This document shows, one piece after another, positions 44,395 to 53,899 of a stretch of DNA of 64,000 nucleotides (positions are counted from its first letter, which is position 1; each line of letters begins with the position of its first letter). The stretch spans positions 310,001-374,000 of the forward strand of contig JAPYXD010000466.1 of assembly GCA_030998225.1 (NCBI GenBank), given 5' to 3'. Source of the stretch: Diplolepis rosae. Its lineage: Eukaryota; Arthropoda; Insecta; Hymenoptera; Diplolepididae. The position numbers and the translations under genes are program-made. The notes under the pieces were generated by a model. The model saw only the letters and a list, made by a program, of their open reading frames with translations. It was not told the DNA's origin and made no database searches.

Positions 44395-44876
44395 ACTTCC
44401 TACAAAAAACAATTTTTTGTTTTGACAAATACTTTGTCAAAATTATTTCCTTGAAATAAGTGAATTCTCAAATTTATAATACCGATAACACCATTTCTAC
44501 ATAATAACTTATTTCTTTTTACATAAAGCAAAATTTTACTTCATATGTTTTCTTCAGTCTTTTTCGTGATCTTTCAACTGGTTGTAACCATTTTTGAAAA
44601 AAATCAAAATTTGACCTCCATTTTCGAAAATCAAAAATAAATTAGACTTTTCCTCAAATTTGGACTCATTTTTTTTTATATCATCTAGTTAAGAAGCTGA
44701 GATTTTTTCCTATAAAATAGTAAAATTTCAGGATGGCATTTTTTTTGTTTTCGAGCAATTGTGCGATGAACAATCGGATGCTCCTCCGGAGCTGAGACCG
44801 CGCGACCGTTCGCCACCGTCTTCACGCCGGGGAACCCGTAGAACACCCTCAAGCTAATTTTTTACATTTTTTTTTT

Positions 44877-45541
44877 TTTTTTTTTTTTTTGGTGAGGAGG
44901 AAAAATGGCAAAATTTTTTATAGACGTTGTACAGGACTCTCCTAGGACGGGTCTAGGCATACCTGTTAAAACCAAAAAACCCCCTCTCTCGAACCAACAC
45001 ACCACCCGCGGAACCGCCTTTCGGCTTTAAACTTCACGGGTGGTTGGTTCCATTAAAGTCGCGTACGACTCTTCCGTCATCCGTTCGCTCGGAACTTCCA
45101 TCCGCGGCTACACGCTCACTAGGATAACCGACTAGCCGCGCCACCCAGGGGAGAAATAAACAGATTCCTCCCCCGAACGACGCGGACAGTCAAGTCTACC
45201 CGAGACGCAGGACCGCGGGTGCAGGCCCCGATGCGATTTCTACTGGCCCTCCCCGTTGTTTCGCTCTCGTCGCCCATCAAGTTCTCTCGTCTTCATCACA
45301 AGTGTGACGAATGACTCGATGAGCGTCCAGAACCGTTCAGACTGGAGCATGAGAGGGACCATCGTGTCAGGAGTAAGTTTGGAACCCACCGCCTGACCAA
45401 GGACCTCCCTAGCCACACTCCATTTTGCGCAGACGAAGAGTGCGTTCTCTGCGTTATCCACCGGGAAATCGCAGTAGCAACACGTCTCCTCGTCTCTCTT
45501 CTTAACTCTTAAAGGGCCAAACTGGCATAAACGATACACCG
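44877..45541 (-). mobile_element. LINE 3' end, copy 2, with C-terminal zinc knuckle
   Basis: Minus-strand poly-A (T run 44877-44890) is preceded by the 3' UTR shared with 24950-25137. The frame 45539-45240 reads KRDEETCCYCDFPVDNAEN and LFVCAKW, the C-x2-C type knuckle plus flanks found at the end of R1/LOA-like LINE ORF2 proteins. Truncated at 45541. It lies inside the left arm of the 2.6-kb element, so it is younger than that element. Confidence 0.8.
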
Positions 45542-45697
45542 GTATTTGAGGCCGTATAACTTATGCTATTCGCGACTGAAAAAATTGAGAGGGACATATT
45601 TGTGAAGTTCAAGACGTGCCCTTTCCGATGGTAAATACGAAATTGATCTAAAAAACTATTAATTATATATATATATGAGAGATATATATATATTTAT

Positions 45698-45912
45698 TTA
45701 TTGTGTAGGGAAGTGATGTTTCTGTTTATCTGGGTAAATTATTTGAATGTGAGTATGATGGATTTTGTTTTTTTGGAACCTTCTGCTTTTCGTAGAATAG
45801 GTTTTCTTGGAGATTTTTTTCGCTTTTGGAGGTAATTTCGCGGGCCTCTTCTGCGGTTTCTTTTTTTGGCCTTTTAGGAAGATGTCATACTTTTCAGAAG
45901 ATAAATTTGAAG
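45698..45912 (-). repeat. Inverted partial copy of the element ORF tail
   Basis: The minus-strand peptide SSEKYDIFLKGQKKKPQKRP and its continuation match residues encoded at 46245-46455 on the plus strand, with a few substitutions. This gives inner inverted arms of about 200 bp. It looks like a rearrangement within the element, not an independent gene. Confidence 0.75.
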
Positions 45913-45935
45913 ATTTCGATATCCCAGCAGAATAG

Positions 45936-46517
45936 CACTTCCATGGTACAGCTAATGGCAAAGGTGCGTGTGATGGCATAGGAGCAAATATAAAGAGATT
46001 TGCAGCTTTTTCTAGCTTACAACGTTCTTCAAAACATCACATTCTCACCCCTCAAGCTTTATTCCAGTGGACAAAGAGTAATTGCAAAGAAATCGAAATT
46101 GTCTTCAGCAGCAAAGAAAGTTACGCCATAGCTACCGAGATTCTGGAAGGACGATTTGACCAAGCAGTAACAATTCCGGATACACTGCAATACCACGCTT
46201 TCATTTCTACTCAGGATAGAAAACTTTTAATGAAAAAGTTTTCATCTTCTGAAAAGTATGACATCTTCCTTAAAGGCCAAAAAAAGAAACCGCAGAAAAG
46301 GCCCGCGAAATTACCTCCGAAAGCGAAAAAAATCGCCAAGAAACACAATTCTACGAAAAACAGAAGGTTCCAAAAAAACAAAATCCATCAAACTCACATT
46401 CAAATAATTCACCCAGATAAACTGAAACATCACTTTCTTACACATTCAATCAATAGATTTAATTTTCAAAACATATTCCAAATTAATCTTACACAAACTG
46501 TAATTCAGGCATTGTAA
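45936..46517 (+). CDS. Element-borne ORF with NGKGACDGIG motif, truncated
   Basis: An open frame of 193 codons with no Met before 46230 follows a TAG at 45933. It reads HFHGTANGKGACDGIGANIK, RFAAFSSLQRSS, ILTPQALFQWTK, TIPDTLQYHAFIS and a basic, Lys-rich tail (KKPQKRPAKLPPKAKK). The HGK-ACDG-G pattern is one I associate with transposon-borne ORFs of invertebrates, but I cannot name the family or a biochemical role. The TAG replaces what may have been a Trp, so the N-terminal part is lost or recoded. The tail is duplicated in inverted orientation at 45698-45912. Confidence 0.5.
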   Translation, partial: HFHGTANGKGACDGIGANIKRFAAFSSLQRSSKHHILTPQALFQWTKSNCKEIEIVFSSKESYAIATEILEGRFDQAVTIPDTLQYHAFISTQDRKLLMKKFSSSEKYDIFLKGQKKKPQKRPAKLPPKAKKIAKKHNSTKNRRFQKNKIHQTHIQIIHPDKLKHHFLTHSINRFNFQNIFQINLTQTVIQAL

Positions 46518-47225
46518 CTTGTAACTTAACAATGACAGTCCCAACTCTGTAACCGCTTATGATATTATCAGATGCAAAAAATTGTTCTAAAGGTTTCCCG
46601 GCGTGAAAACGGTAGCGAACGGTCACGCGGCCTGAGATCCGGTAGAGCATCATTATTCATCGCACAAGTGCTCGAAAACAAAAAAGACGCCATCTTGAAA
46701 TTTTACTATTTTATAGGAAAAAATCGCAGGTTTTTTAACTAGATGATTTTTTAAAAAAATGGGTTCAAATTTGAGAAAAAGTCAAATTTATTTTTGATTT
46801 TTGAAAATGGAGGTCAAATTTTGATATTCTTTAGAAATGGTTACAACCAGTTGAAAGATCAGTTGAAGTAAAATTTTGCTTTATGCAAAAAGAAATAAGT
46901 TATATTCGTTTGAAGAAGAGGCTTCCCATCAAAAGTCTTACCCCCCCCCCCCCCCCCCCCATTTCAGCAAATATTTGTTAAAACGAAAAAAAAATTTCTG
47001 TAGGAAGTACCATGAAATGGGACTCTAATCAGCCGAACTTGAAGCCCGATCGGACGACTTTGTTTTTTGGGGTGGTATCACTTGAGAAATTATGCCCCAT
47101 ATGTGGATCGGAAGAAGATTGATATTTTAAAATTTATACAAAATTATACCACTTTATGAAAAGAGTCAGAAAGAATGACCTGTTTTCATATTCTGAAATA
47201 ATGAAATGCAACATTCAAATTACAG

Positions 47226-47814
47226 ATTGGTGCGGCAAAAAAAATTTATAGAGCAGGAAAAAATTCAGCAAATAGCAATGATTCCTGCAAAAGAAACGAA
47301 ACATTTGACTTACACATTGCTGCAGGAAAACTACTTACAGCTACAAGAATTGAGAAAACCAGGACTTTCGGCAGCGCCAATGAAAACTTTTTTTCTGTTT
47401 CACATTGATCTGGATCAGGTCGTGAGGATGGAAGTTGAACATTGTTATCATGCTTTATATAATACTATTCAGAGACGTGAGCATGAAAATTTTATTAATA
47501 AGAGAATGATAGATAAACACTTGCGGATACAGACGCTCACTTCTCATTTAAAGGAGAATGGTGCCACTGAGGAACAATTAGCGGAGGTATATTTATTAAG
47601 AATTATCATTTTGAAAAATTAAATCTTTTAATAAAGTTAATACATTTTTTAATTTAATTGTTATTAGATTGATGACATGATGACACTGCCAGAAAAGATT
47701 CAACTCGAGAAAGTGCAATACATGATTAAACAATTGGGTATGGGTGAACTTGAAATCGACGATACTCTTTTTTTATTAACAACATATTTACGTTATAATC
47801 AAAAGAGTAGTTAA
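47226..47814 (+). CDS. POLR3C: POLR3C exons 7-8: RPC3 C-terminal third
   Basis: Exon 7 (47226-47586) begins by completing the Arg codon of exon 6 and reads LVRQKKFIEQEKIQQIAMIP, AKETKHLTYTLLQENYLQLQ, and the EVEHCYHALYNTIQRREHEN helix. After an 81-bp GT-AG intron (phase 0), exon 8 (47668-47814) gives the coiled-coil end EKIQLEKVQYMIKQLGMGEL and DDTLFLLTTYLRYNQKSS, then TAA. Both exons align without gaps to the animal RPC3 C-terminus, which packs against the Pol III core and POLR3F. The total with exons 1-6 is 506 residues, close to the usual length of about 530. Confidence 0.95.
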
Positions 47815-48673
47815 TTTGTTTAAGAATAGTTATGTATGATGGTAAAATAATACAATCATAAACCCTAGTTTTATTAAAATCTAAAATCAAACTAAGCCGC
47901 AAAAGGTGCGGAATGAAAAGAAAAAACAAGTGTGTCATTTATATAGGCATTTATTTATATGTAATAATAATAATGAGTACGCTTGTAAAATACAAACAAC
48001 AAAGAGTACCTAGATTTTAAATTATTATAATAAATATAATAATATATCTATGTTTACAATGATGCTGTTCTCTATGTGATAAAGTATGTTTAATGTCACT
48101 ATCCTCGGAAAGGGGGGAAAAGTCACATTCAGAACCGTCGAATAATTTTGATTTACGTAAACCAGTCAATATACACTAAAGCAGCTGAAAGCATGAAACC
48201 ATCACTTTTTCGCGAAACAATCCTTGAGCTTAATTTCAACACATAGATTTGGTATTCGCATTATCAGTGCTCAAGTTTTATTTGTTTAATATTAATAATA
48301 TTCATAAAATTTGCATTTTTCCTTATTTTTCAATATTATCCGCCAATTAAGATTAATTTTCTTTCACCTAATTTTAATATTTTAATGCTTTTTCAACTAC
48401 AGTAAGATGAAGTAAAGATGATTACATTCATAGAATTTTTTAACTTTAGCTGAAAATAAACCATGTCACGCTTGAAATTGATTTTTCATATAAAGAAGAT
48501 GTTTACATGACATTAAACATGTTTTTCTTTTAGATGAAGGATTAGATTCCTTTAAACAGACTATATTTTTTATAAACAAAATCCAAATAACGTTTTTTCA
48601 AACATATAAAAAAGAGAAATTATTTGTTCAAATGTTTTTTGAGAACAAAATTATATTATAAATTGACAAATTT
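47815..48673. other. POLR3C 3' flank
   Basis: The 3' UTR presumably starts here; candidate AATAAA-like signals are common in this AT-rich DNA, so none is singled out. No other feature seen. Confidence 0.4.
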
Positions 48674-48826
48674 ACGGTTCTTCCAGACAAATAATTAAAG
48701 GATGAGAAAAAATCTACCTTGACCCAGATTCAAACCGGTGTCCACACTTTTATGAGTAGTACTCTAACCGATTACGCCACCGAGGCAGATATTTTCTCAT
48801 TCTTCAATTATTTGTCCGGAAGATCC
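48674..48826 (-). repeat. tRNA-like segment between 40-bp inverted repeats
   Basis: On the minus strand 48796-48722 folds as a tRNA-like cloverleaf: A box TGGCGTAATCGG, B box GGTTTGAATCT, loop CTCATAA (CAT anticodon, Met-like) with four of five anticodon-stem pairs, and a seven-position acceptor stem with one mismatch. It is flanked by inverted repeats (TTCTTCCAGACAAATAATT and its inverse). Flanking arms and mismatches argue for a tRNA-derived mobile repeat or pseudogene over a working tRNA gene. Confidence 0.55.
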
Positions 48827-51395
48827 GTGAATATTTAGTTTTTTAAATATCAATATATAGGAACCTAATATCAATCAAATTTGCTAATTTCCTATGTATC
48901 ACATTCAAGGTGCTAAAAAGGGTTAGTCTCAAAATATGTCAAATAATATGAAAAAAATGTCAAGAACTTTCATAAGTATGTGTAAACCAGATTTCAAGAG
49001 TGATTACCTTTCGTGATGCCGCGTTTCTTTGATTTATGGTGAAGAAATTTTATACTAGAAATAGGAATTTGCAGATTTAAATTAATTTTTTTCTTTTTTT
49101 TTTTTTTTAAGGCAAAGAACAATCTCTTTTTTTTTACTATAATGTATGCTACCATAAGCATTTTCCCTTTGTTTTAGGTAAGAATTGGACAGATAGTTAA
49201 AGAATGTTCTTCTATCAAGTTTTATTAATGAAAGTGTGAAAAAATTTTATCTCGAATAAAATGAGCCATTAAAAGTTTCAATCAGATCATTTAAAAAATT
49301 GAGAAAATTGACGTTTTGAATTATTTTCTACCTGACTATGCCTAATTCATCTTTACAATATAGAGTAGTAATTTGTAAACAATTTTGTTTCATGCAATGT
49401 AATTCTAACTTAAAGTGTGTTTGCATTAAAAGTTGTGCTTTTTTATTATTCTTGTGAAATGAATAATTGAGCAATTACTGTTTGAAAGTTTTCAACATCT
49501 CAAAAACGCTTCTAAATAAAGTTTTATGTAACAAAAATGTAAAAACACGGCATGATAATGCGATCAACTTCCACCGTATTCATTCTCGCTAATTTTTTTT
49601 CATTTACCCTATAAAATATATACAACTTTGTCAGACATTCAACTTATATTCAAACTAGTTCTAGAAATAACATCTTACACCTACAACTAAGATTGAATTT
49701 CGATAAAGCATTACTTCCTTATTATATTTTTTTATCATTAACAACAACGTACATGTAAACAAAGTGAATGTCTGGAATATTGAGACTGAGTGTTAACTGG
49801 CGCGTGAAGCGCGCCTATTTTTTCTTTTTTAATGTTAGATAAGCATATTATAATATTAGTAGTGTATTCCACTTTTACAATTCGCTATTCTTATGTTTTG
49901 AGTTTCCTGTGGTAGCGTTGGAAGTCTTTTAAGGGTTAATCAAAACTTGCTTTGATTTGGAAGCTGAGCTTCTCTGGTTGAAAAGCGCAAGCTGTCACAA
50001 GCAAGATATGGCAAAAGATCGATTGAAGCAATTGAAAAAGCGAAAACGTGGCGTCCATATTTTTATAACAAGTTTTTGCTTATCCAATGAAAATAGTATG
50101 TAAATAAAAAATTGTATGGCACGTTTCGAGAGATAAAAACTGATTTTCTGACTGTAAACGTTCCTGTATTATTTCAGAGTACGGAGTATAGATAAAAGTA
50201 ATAATACCCTTTTAAGATTGTAGATCTTTGGAGGTCACAACTGGCTGGAGAACATAACGGGAGACTTAGCTTGTTTGAATGTTTGTTTACAATTGATTGT
50301 CAGACGAATGGTGAAAATAGGAAAGAGTATCAATATCGGACCTCCCCTCCCCCACCTTACACACAGACATACATACACAAACATACATACATACGTTTAC
50401 GCGCACCCTCTACCATAGCGAATGATAAAATAATAAAATCGCTTAAATAATAAGATCGCTTTAAATAAAAAGATAATGACTTACAGTAATGTCAATAATA
50501 GAAGATATAGTTTACGTAATGTATGCTAATGTAGGCGCATCTATTTTCGATTAATTACACATAGAGCTACGTAGGTACATCACAATTAATATAGTTACAC
50601 TGTACATTAATAATGTATAATATTAACACGTGCATCAGCAGTCGCTTGAAGCGCGTGGCCCGCTGCCTTGTACAAATTCATTATATACATAAAATAAATT
50701 ATTATTAACATTAAGCTATCTCCAAGTCACCGTCTCTTTAGCGAGTGACTACGATGCCACCGAGAAATGGGAATTAAAGGGACCACGAGAGGGGTAGCAT
50801 CGGGCTATACCGAGGATACTGGCTCTTTTTGTAAAATTATATTAGGTACCTTGTATTCGTAATTGCACTGATCATGAATTAACAAAAAATTCGAACAGCG
50901 TGAAAACGGTTGAGACGCAACAATAAAAGATTTAAATTTCACGTAGAGCCAACGATGTGACTTTAAACACGCAGGACTGCCTACATTTTGACCTCCTGTA
51001 CACGAAAACACTATTTGGCACATAAGTATTATCACATCAAGCTCCTGATATCCTCGTTTTCTAAAGAACACTAATATCGGACGTTGCTGACTCTTTTATA
51101 TTTATATCCTAGATAATCTTAGTGCTGCTTAACCCTTTGTGAACGAGCCATTTCTATCATAATAAAATTGTAAATTGCCTTTCGAAAATGAAGAAAAATT
51201 CCTCCACAGTTATCATTAAATTTATATTTAAAAAATGAAATTTTTTAATCCTCCAAGTTCCCTGAGAAATTTTAGTTTTTCTAAATTTCTAAATTCTTTA
51301 GAATTTCAAAATGAGAAAAAGCAAAGTAAATCTTTGAACTTAAGATACCTCATCACAAGTAAAAAATGTAGACATTTTTGGTTTATAATTGAGGG
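48827..51395. other. Intergenic AT-rich DNA
   Basis: No coding segment. A GC-richer patch at 50690-50800 and a (CATA)n-like run near 50360-50395 are the only compositional features. A single CCCTTTGTG end next to TTAA (51130) may be half of a mini piggyBac-type element. Confidence 0.45.
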
Positions 51396-52185
51396 CTTTC
51401 ATGCAAGAAGGGAACATAGATTCTGAATTAACGTGGAGAGTTGGCCCCTTGACATGGAAATTTCAAATTAGAAATTTTGTAAAATTTTAAAGAATTTGAA
51501 ATCTTTCTGTGGAAAAAAAGACGCTTTCGATTGCGCTGGGATTCGAGCCCAGGTCTTTCGATTGCCGGTCGACTGCATAATGTAGGCAGTGACAAAAATT
51601 TCAATCTCAACTAATTAGTTTTAAAAAATACCTTAGTTTAGGAAATGAAAATCCGCATTTTTTTTCCTCTTTTAAAGAATTTTGTGAGTCAGTTTTTAAT
51701 TTATTTTTTGTTTCCAAAACCAGAAACCGCTCAGCTCGGCGCAATACTCATATGGAAGGTATGTTAAGTCGCGCGGTCAATGTTTTTCACCAAATTATTT
51801 TTGAGACAAAACGCTTCACAGAAAAATTCTTTGCAGTTTTCTGAGCAATTTCTTAGCATCAAATTCTTGTTTACTTAAATTAACACCTACTGAATAAATA
51901 ATTCTTTAGTTTGTAACAAATGGAGGTAATAATTTGTAATTTATAGTAATTTATATTGAGAGTAGTTTCTGTGAATTTTAACAGAAGATGAAGGCAAAAA
52001 AACCATCAAGAATTAATTTACGAGAAAAACGTATTTTCTTACATTTAATTAACTTTTTAGAAGAGAAAAAGAAGATGCGGCTTTTTATTTACTATATTAA
52101 GATATTTTTCAAAATTAAAAATTTACAATTTGAATTTTCTATTTCAAGGGGCCAACTGTCCACCTTAATTCAGAATCTATGTCTG
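51396..52185. repeat. Foldback with tRNA-derived repeat (family II) at one side
   Basis: GAGTTGGCCCCTTGACATGG (about 51437) is inverted against TTTCAAGGGGCCAACTGTCC (about 52142), and the flanking TTCAGAATC/GATTCTGAATT words match too. Inside the left arm, 51505-51585 is a truncated tRNA-like part (GGGATTCGAGCCCAGGTCTT, minus strand) that resembles the family II copy at 60713. Confidence 0.55.
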
Positions 52186-52359
52186 CCTGCCGTCAATTGA
52201 GCGTCTCGACATCGTGTTAAAGTATTGCACAAACGTCTCGGTTGAATGGAAATTTTGGAAATCAAACAAATTAATTTTTTTAAGTATAGGGTTGTAAAGA
52301 ATGACGAAATGAAACTTTTCCTATTTACTGTTTTTTCATCCGATAATTATTTTTAATAA

Positions 52360-52520
52360 TTTCAAACTAATTAGTTGAGTTTGAAATTTTTTGTCACTGC
52401 CTACATTATCGGAGGATCACTAGTCGCGTATCAGATAGGATACGTTGTCGACAGGTATCGAATCCCAGCGCAGTCGAAAGCGTCATTTTTTCCACCGAAA
52501 GATTTTCAAATTCTTTAAAT
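52360..52520 (+). repeat. tRNA-derived repeat, family II, rearranged copy
   Basis: AATTAGTTGAGTTTGAAATT and CACTAGTCGCGTAT match the tail of the 60.7-kb copy. They are followed by the B-box end ATCGAATCCCAGCGCAGTCG and AAAGATTTTCAAATTCTTTAAA. The middle of the tRNA part is missing. Confidence 0.6.
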
Positions 52521-52896
52521 ATTTTTAATAATACACGTGAAAAACTGAAAAATTGTTGTCTCGAAATTCAATCAGTTTTTAAGAAATAAATCGTCATAAG
52601 TTGACGTAATTATTGTTGCCATAATAAGTTGACGGAAATGTGCATTTTACAAGAAAGCATGCCACGCCGCCAATGGTACAGCTTCACGAGCATTGAGTAC
52701 CATCAGGCAAGGTGCTCGCCATTTGATTTTCCGGAACTCGATTTTAAGTAATGTTTGAACGATCCCCCGGAAGTATCGAAATGAGAATCTATTACTTATG
52801 CGTTTCCTTGATAAAATACTTTTATTTAATAAAAAGGAATTATATTAACCCTCAATAATATTCACTAGTTACTTTTTTCATATTTTAGAAATAAAC

Positions 52897-53821
52897 ACGG
52901 AGAAAAATGGATATTGAAAAGTAGATATTCAAATAGGAGATATTCAAATAGGAGATATTCATCCATAATATCTAGATATTGATACGCAATATTAAAATTT
53001 TTTTTTTCCATATATAAGATTTTGCCGAGAAGTAACATTTGATATTCAGATTCAATAGTTTAGATATTCAAGCATGAAGTGCGCGCGCATATATATAAAG
53101 GTCATGTGATCACTTTTTCGCTCTCATCGAAATCTAAGTGAATCTAAGATTGACATGCTTGCAGCGTTCCGGAAAGATAAATTTCCTTAAATTCTAATAA
53201 GTGTTTCTAATGGAATAAAAGTGATCGGATCTTTAACTTGAGATGCAGTAAGTAAAACATATAAGTTATATATTTTCTCTATATGTGGTTTATAGCCGAG
53301 ACTGAATTCTAACCTTAGTGTTGAGCTTAAGTTTCTAACACGAACATTAAATTAATTTTAGACATGCCAGATAATGAAAATTTGGTTCAAGCATCTACAT
53401 TACTTTTATAGAAAAGAAAATAATAAAATATAATTTGACTTTTTTCTAAAAACTGAATATGAAGTTATTTTATAACCTTTAAAATAATTTTTTGAGTATC
53501 TTAGACATTGAGCTGTAACATCTATAACTTACCTTTTCAGTATACCTGATATTGATGTTAAATATCTGAGATATTCAACTCTAGTACCTCAGACATTCAA
53601 GTTTACTAACGAGGATATTCAGAAGTTTAGTATCTTGAATATTCATTCTTAATATCTGAGATAATCAAGCTCAACATCTGAGATACTGGTGGTTAATATC
53701 TTTTTTTCAATATCTGCAGGCATTGAAGTAGAATATCTAAATGTTTGTCACATAGTTGAATGCTACTGACATTGTGCCTCAATATCTAGATATTATGGGT
53801 CAATATCCATTTTTCTCTGTG
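52897..53821. mobile_element. About 925-bp TIR element rich in ATATCT repeats
   Basis: CACGGAGAAAAATGGATATT at the left is matched by AATATCCATTTTTCTCTGTG at the right. Inside, ATATCT/AGATATT words recur dozens of times near both ends. The element splits a PLE terminal repeat: TTTAGAAATAAAC lies to its left and the CACTGATGAT core to its right. No coding content. Confidence 0.75.
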
Positions 53822-53828
53822 AAGATCA

Positions 53829-53857
53829 CTGATGATAACTCCAATCAGAGTCGAATC
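53829..53857 (+). ncRNA. Degraded hammerhead-like core
   Basis: CTGATGA and ACTC/GAGT are kept, but GAAAC reads GAATC. The following AAGGGCCCTAAAGCC block marks it as another PLE terminal repeat. The catalytic A change makes it inactive. Confidence 0.4.
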
Positions 53858-53899
53858 ATTTGATTAAAAAAACTGTTTTTTTTTAATTAAGGGCCCTAA

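Larger units (their letters stand above)
44395..47012. mobile_element. 2.6-kb element with roughly 450-bp terminal inverted repeats
   Basis: The left arm (44395-44875) and right arm (46580-47012) are inverted copies: outer ACTTCCTAC / GTAGGAAGT, then AACTTATTTCTTTTT..., CAACTGGTTGTAACC, and inner CGCGCGACCGTTCGC. The right arm contains a 20-odd C homopolymer (46941-46962). Inside are a LINE insertion (about 44877-45541), a coding-like frame (45936-46517) and an inverted partial copy of that frame (45698-45912). No known transposase motif was found. The right end lies about 210 bp from POLR3C exon 7. Confidence 0.75.
3103..47225 (+). other. POLR3C: POLR3C intron 6, about 44.1 kb, filled with nested transposons
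   Basis: The donor is AG|GTAAATG after 3102 and the acceptor TTACAG|A before 47226. The split Arg codon (AG + A) is completed exactly and the protein alignment continues without a gap into exon 7. The other introns are 65-500 bp, so this one is larger by two orders of magnitude. All identifiable coding-like sequence inside it belongs to transposable elements on both strands. Confidence 0.9.

Noticed and set aside
48722..48796. Functional tRNA-Met(CAT)
   Set aside because: The cloverleaf is fair, but there are acceptor and anticodon-stem mismatches, and flanking 40-bp inverted repeats suggest a mobile derivative. A tRNAscan score would decide.
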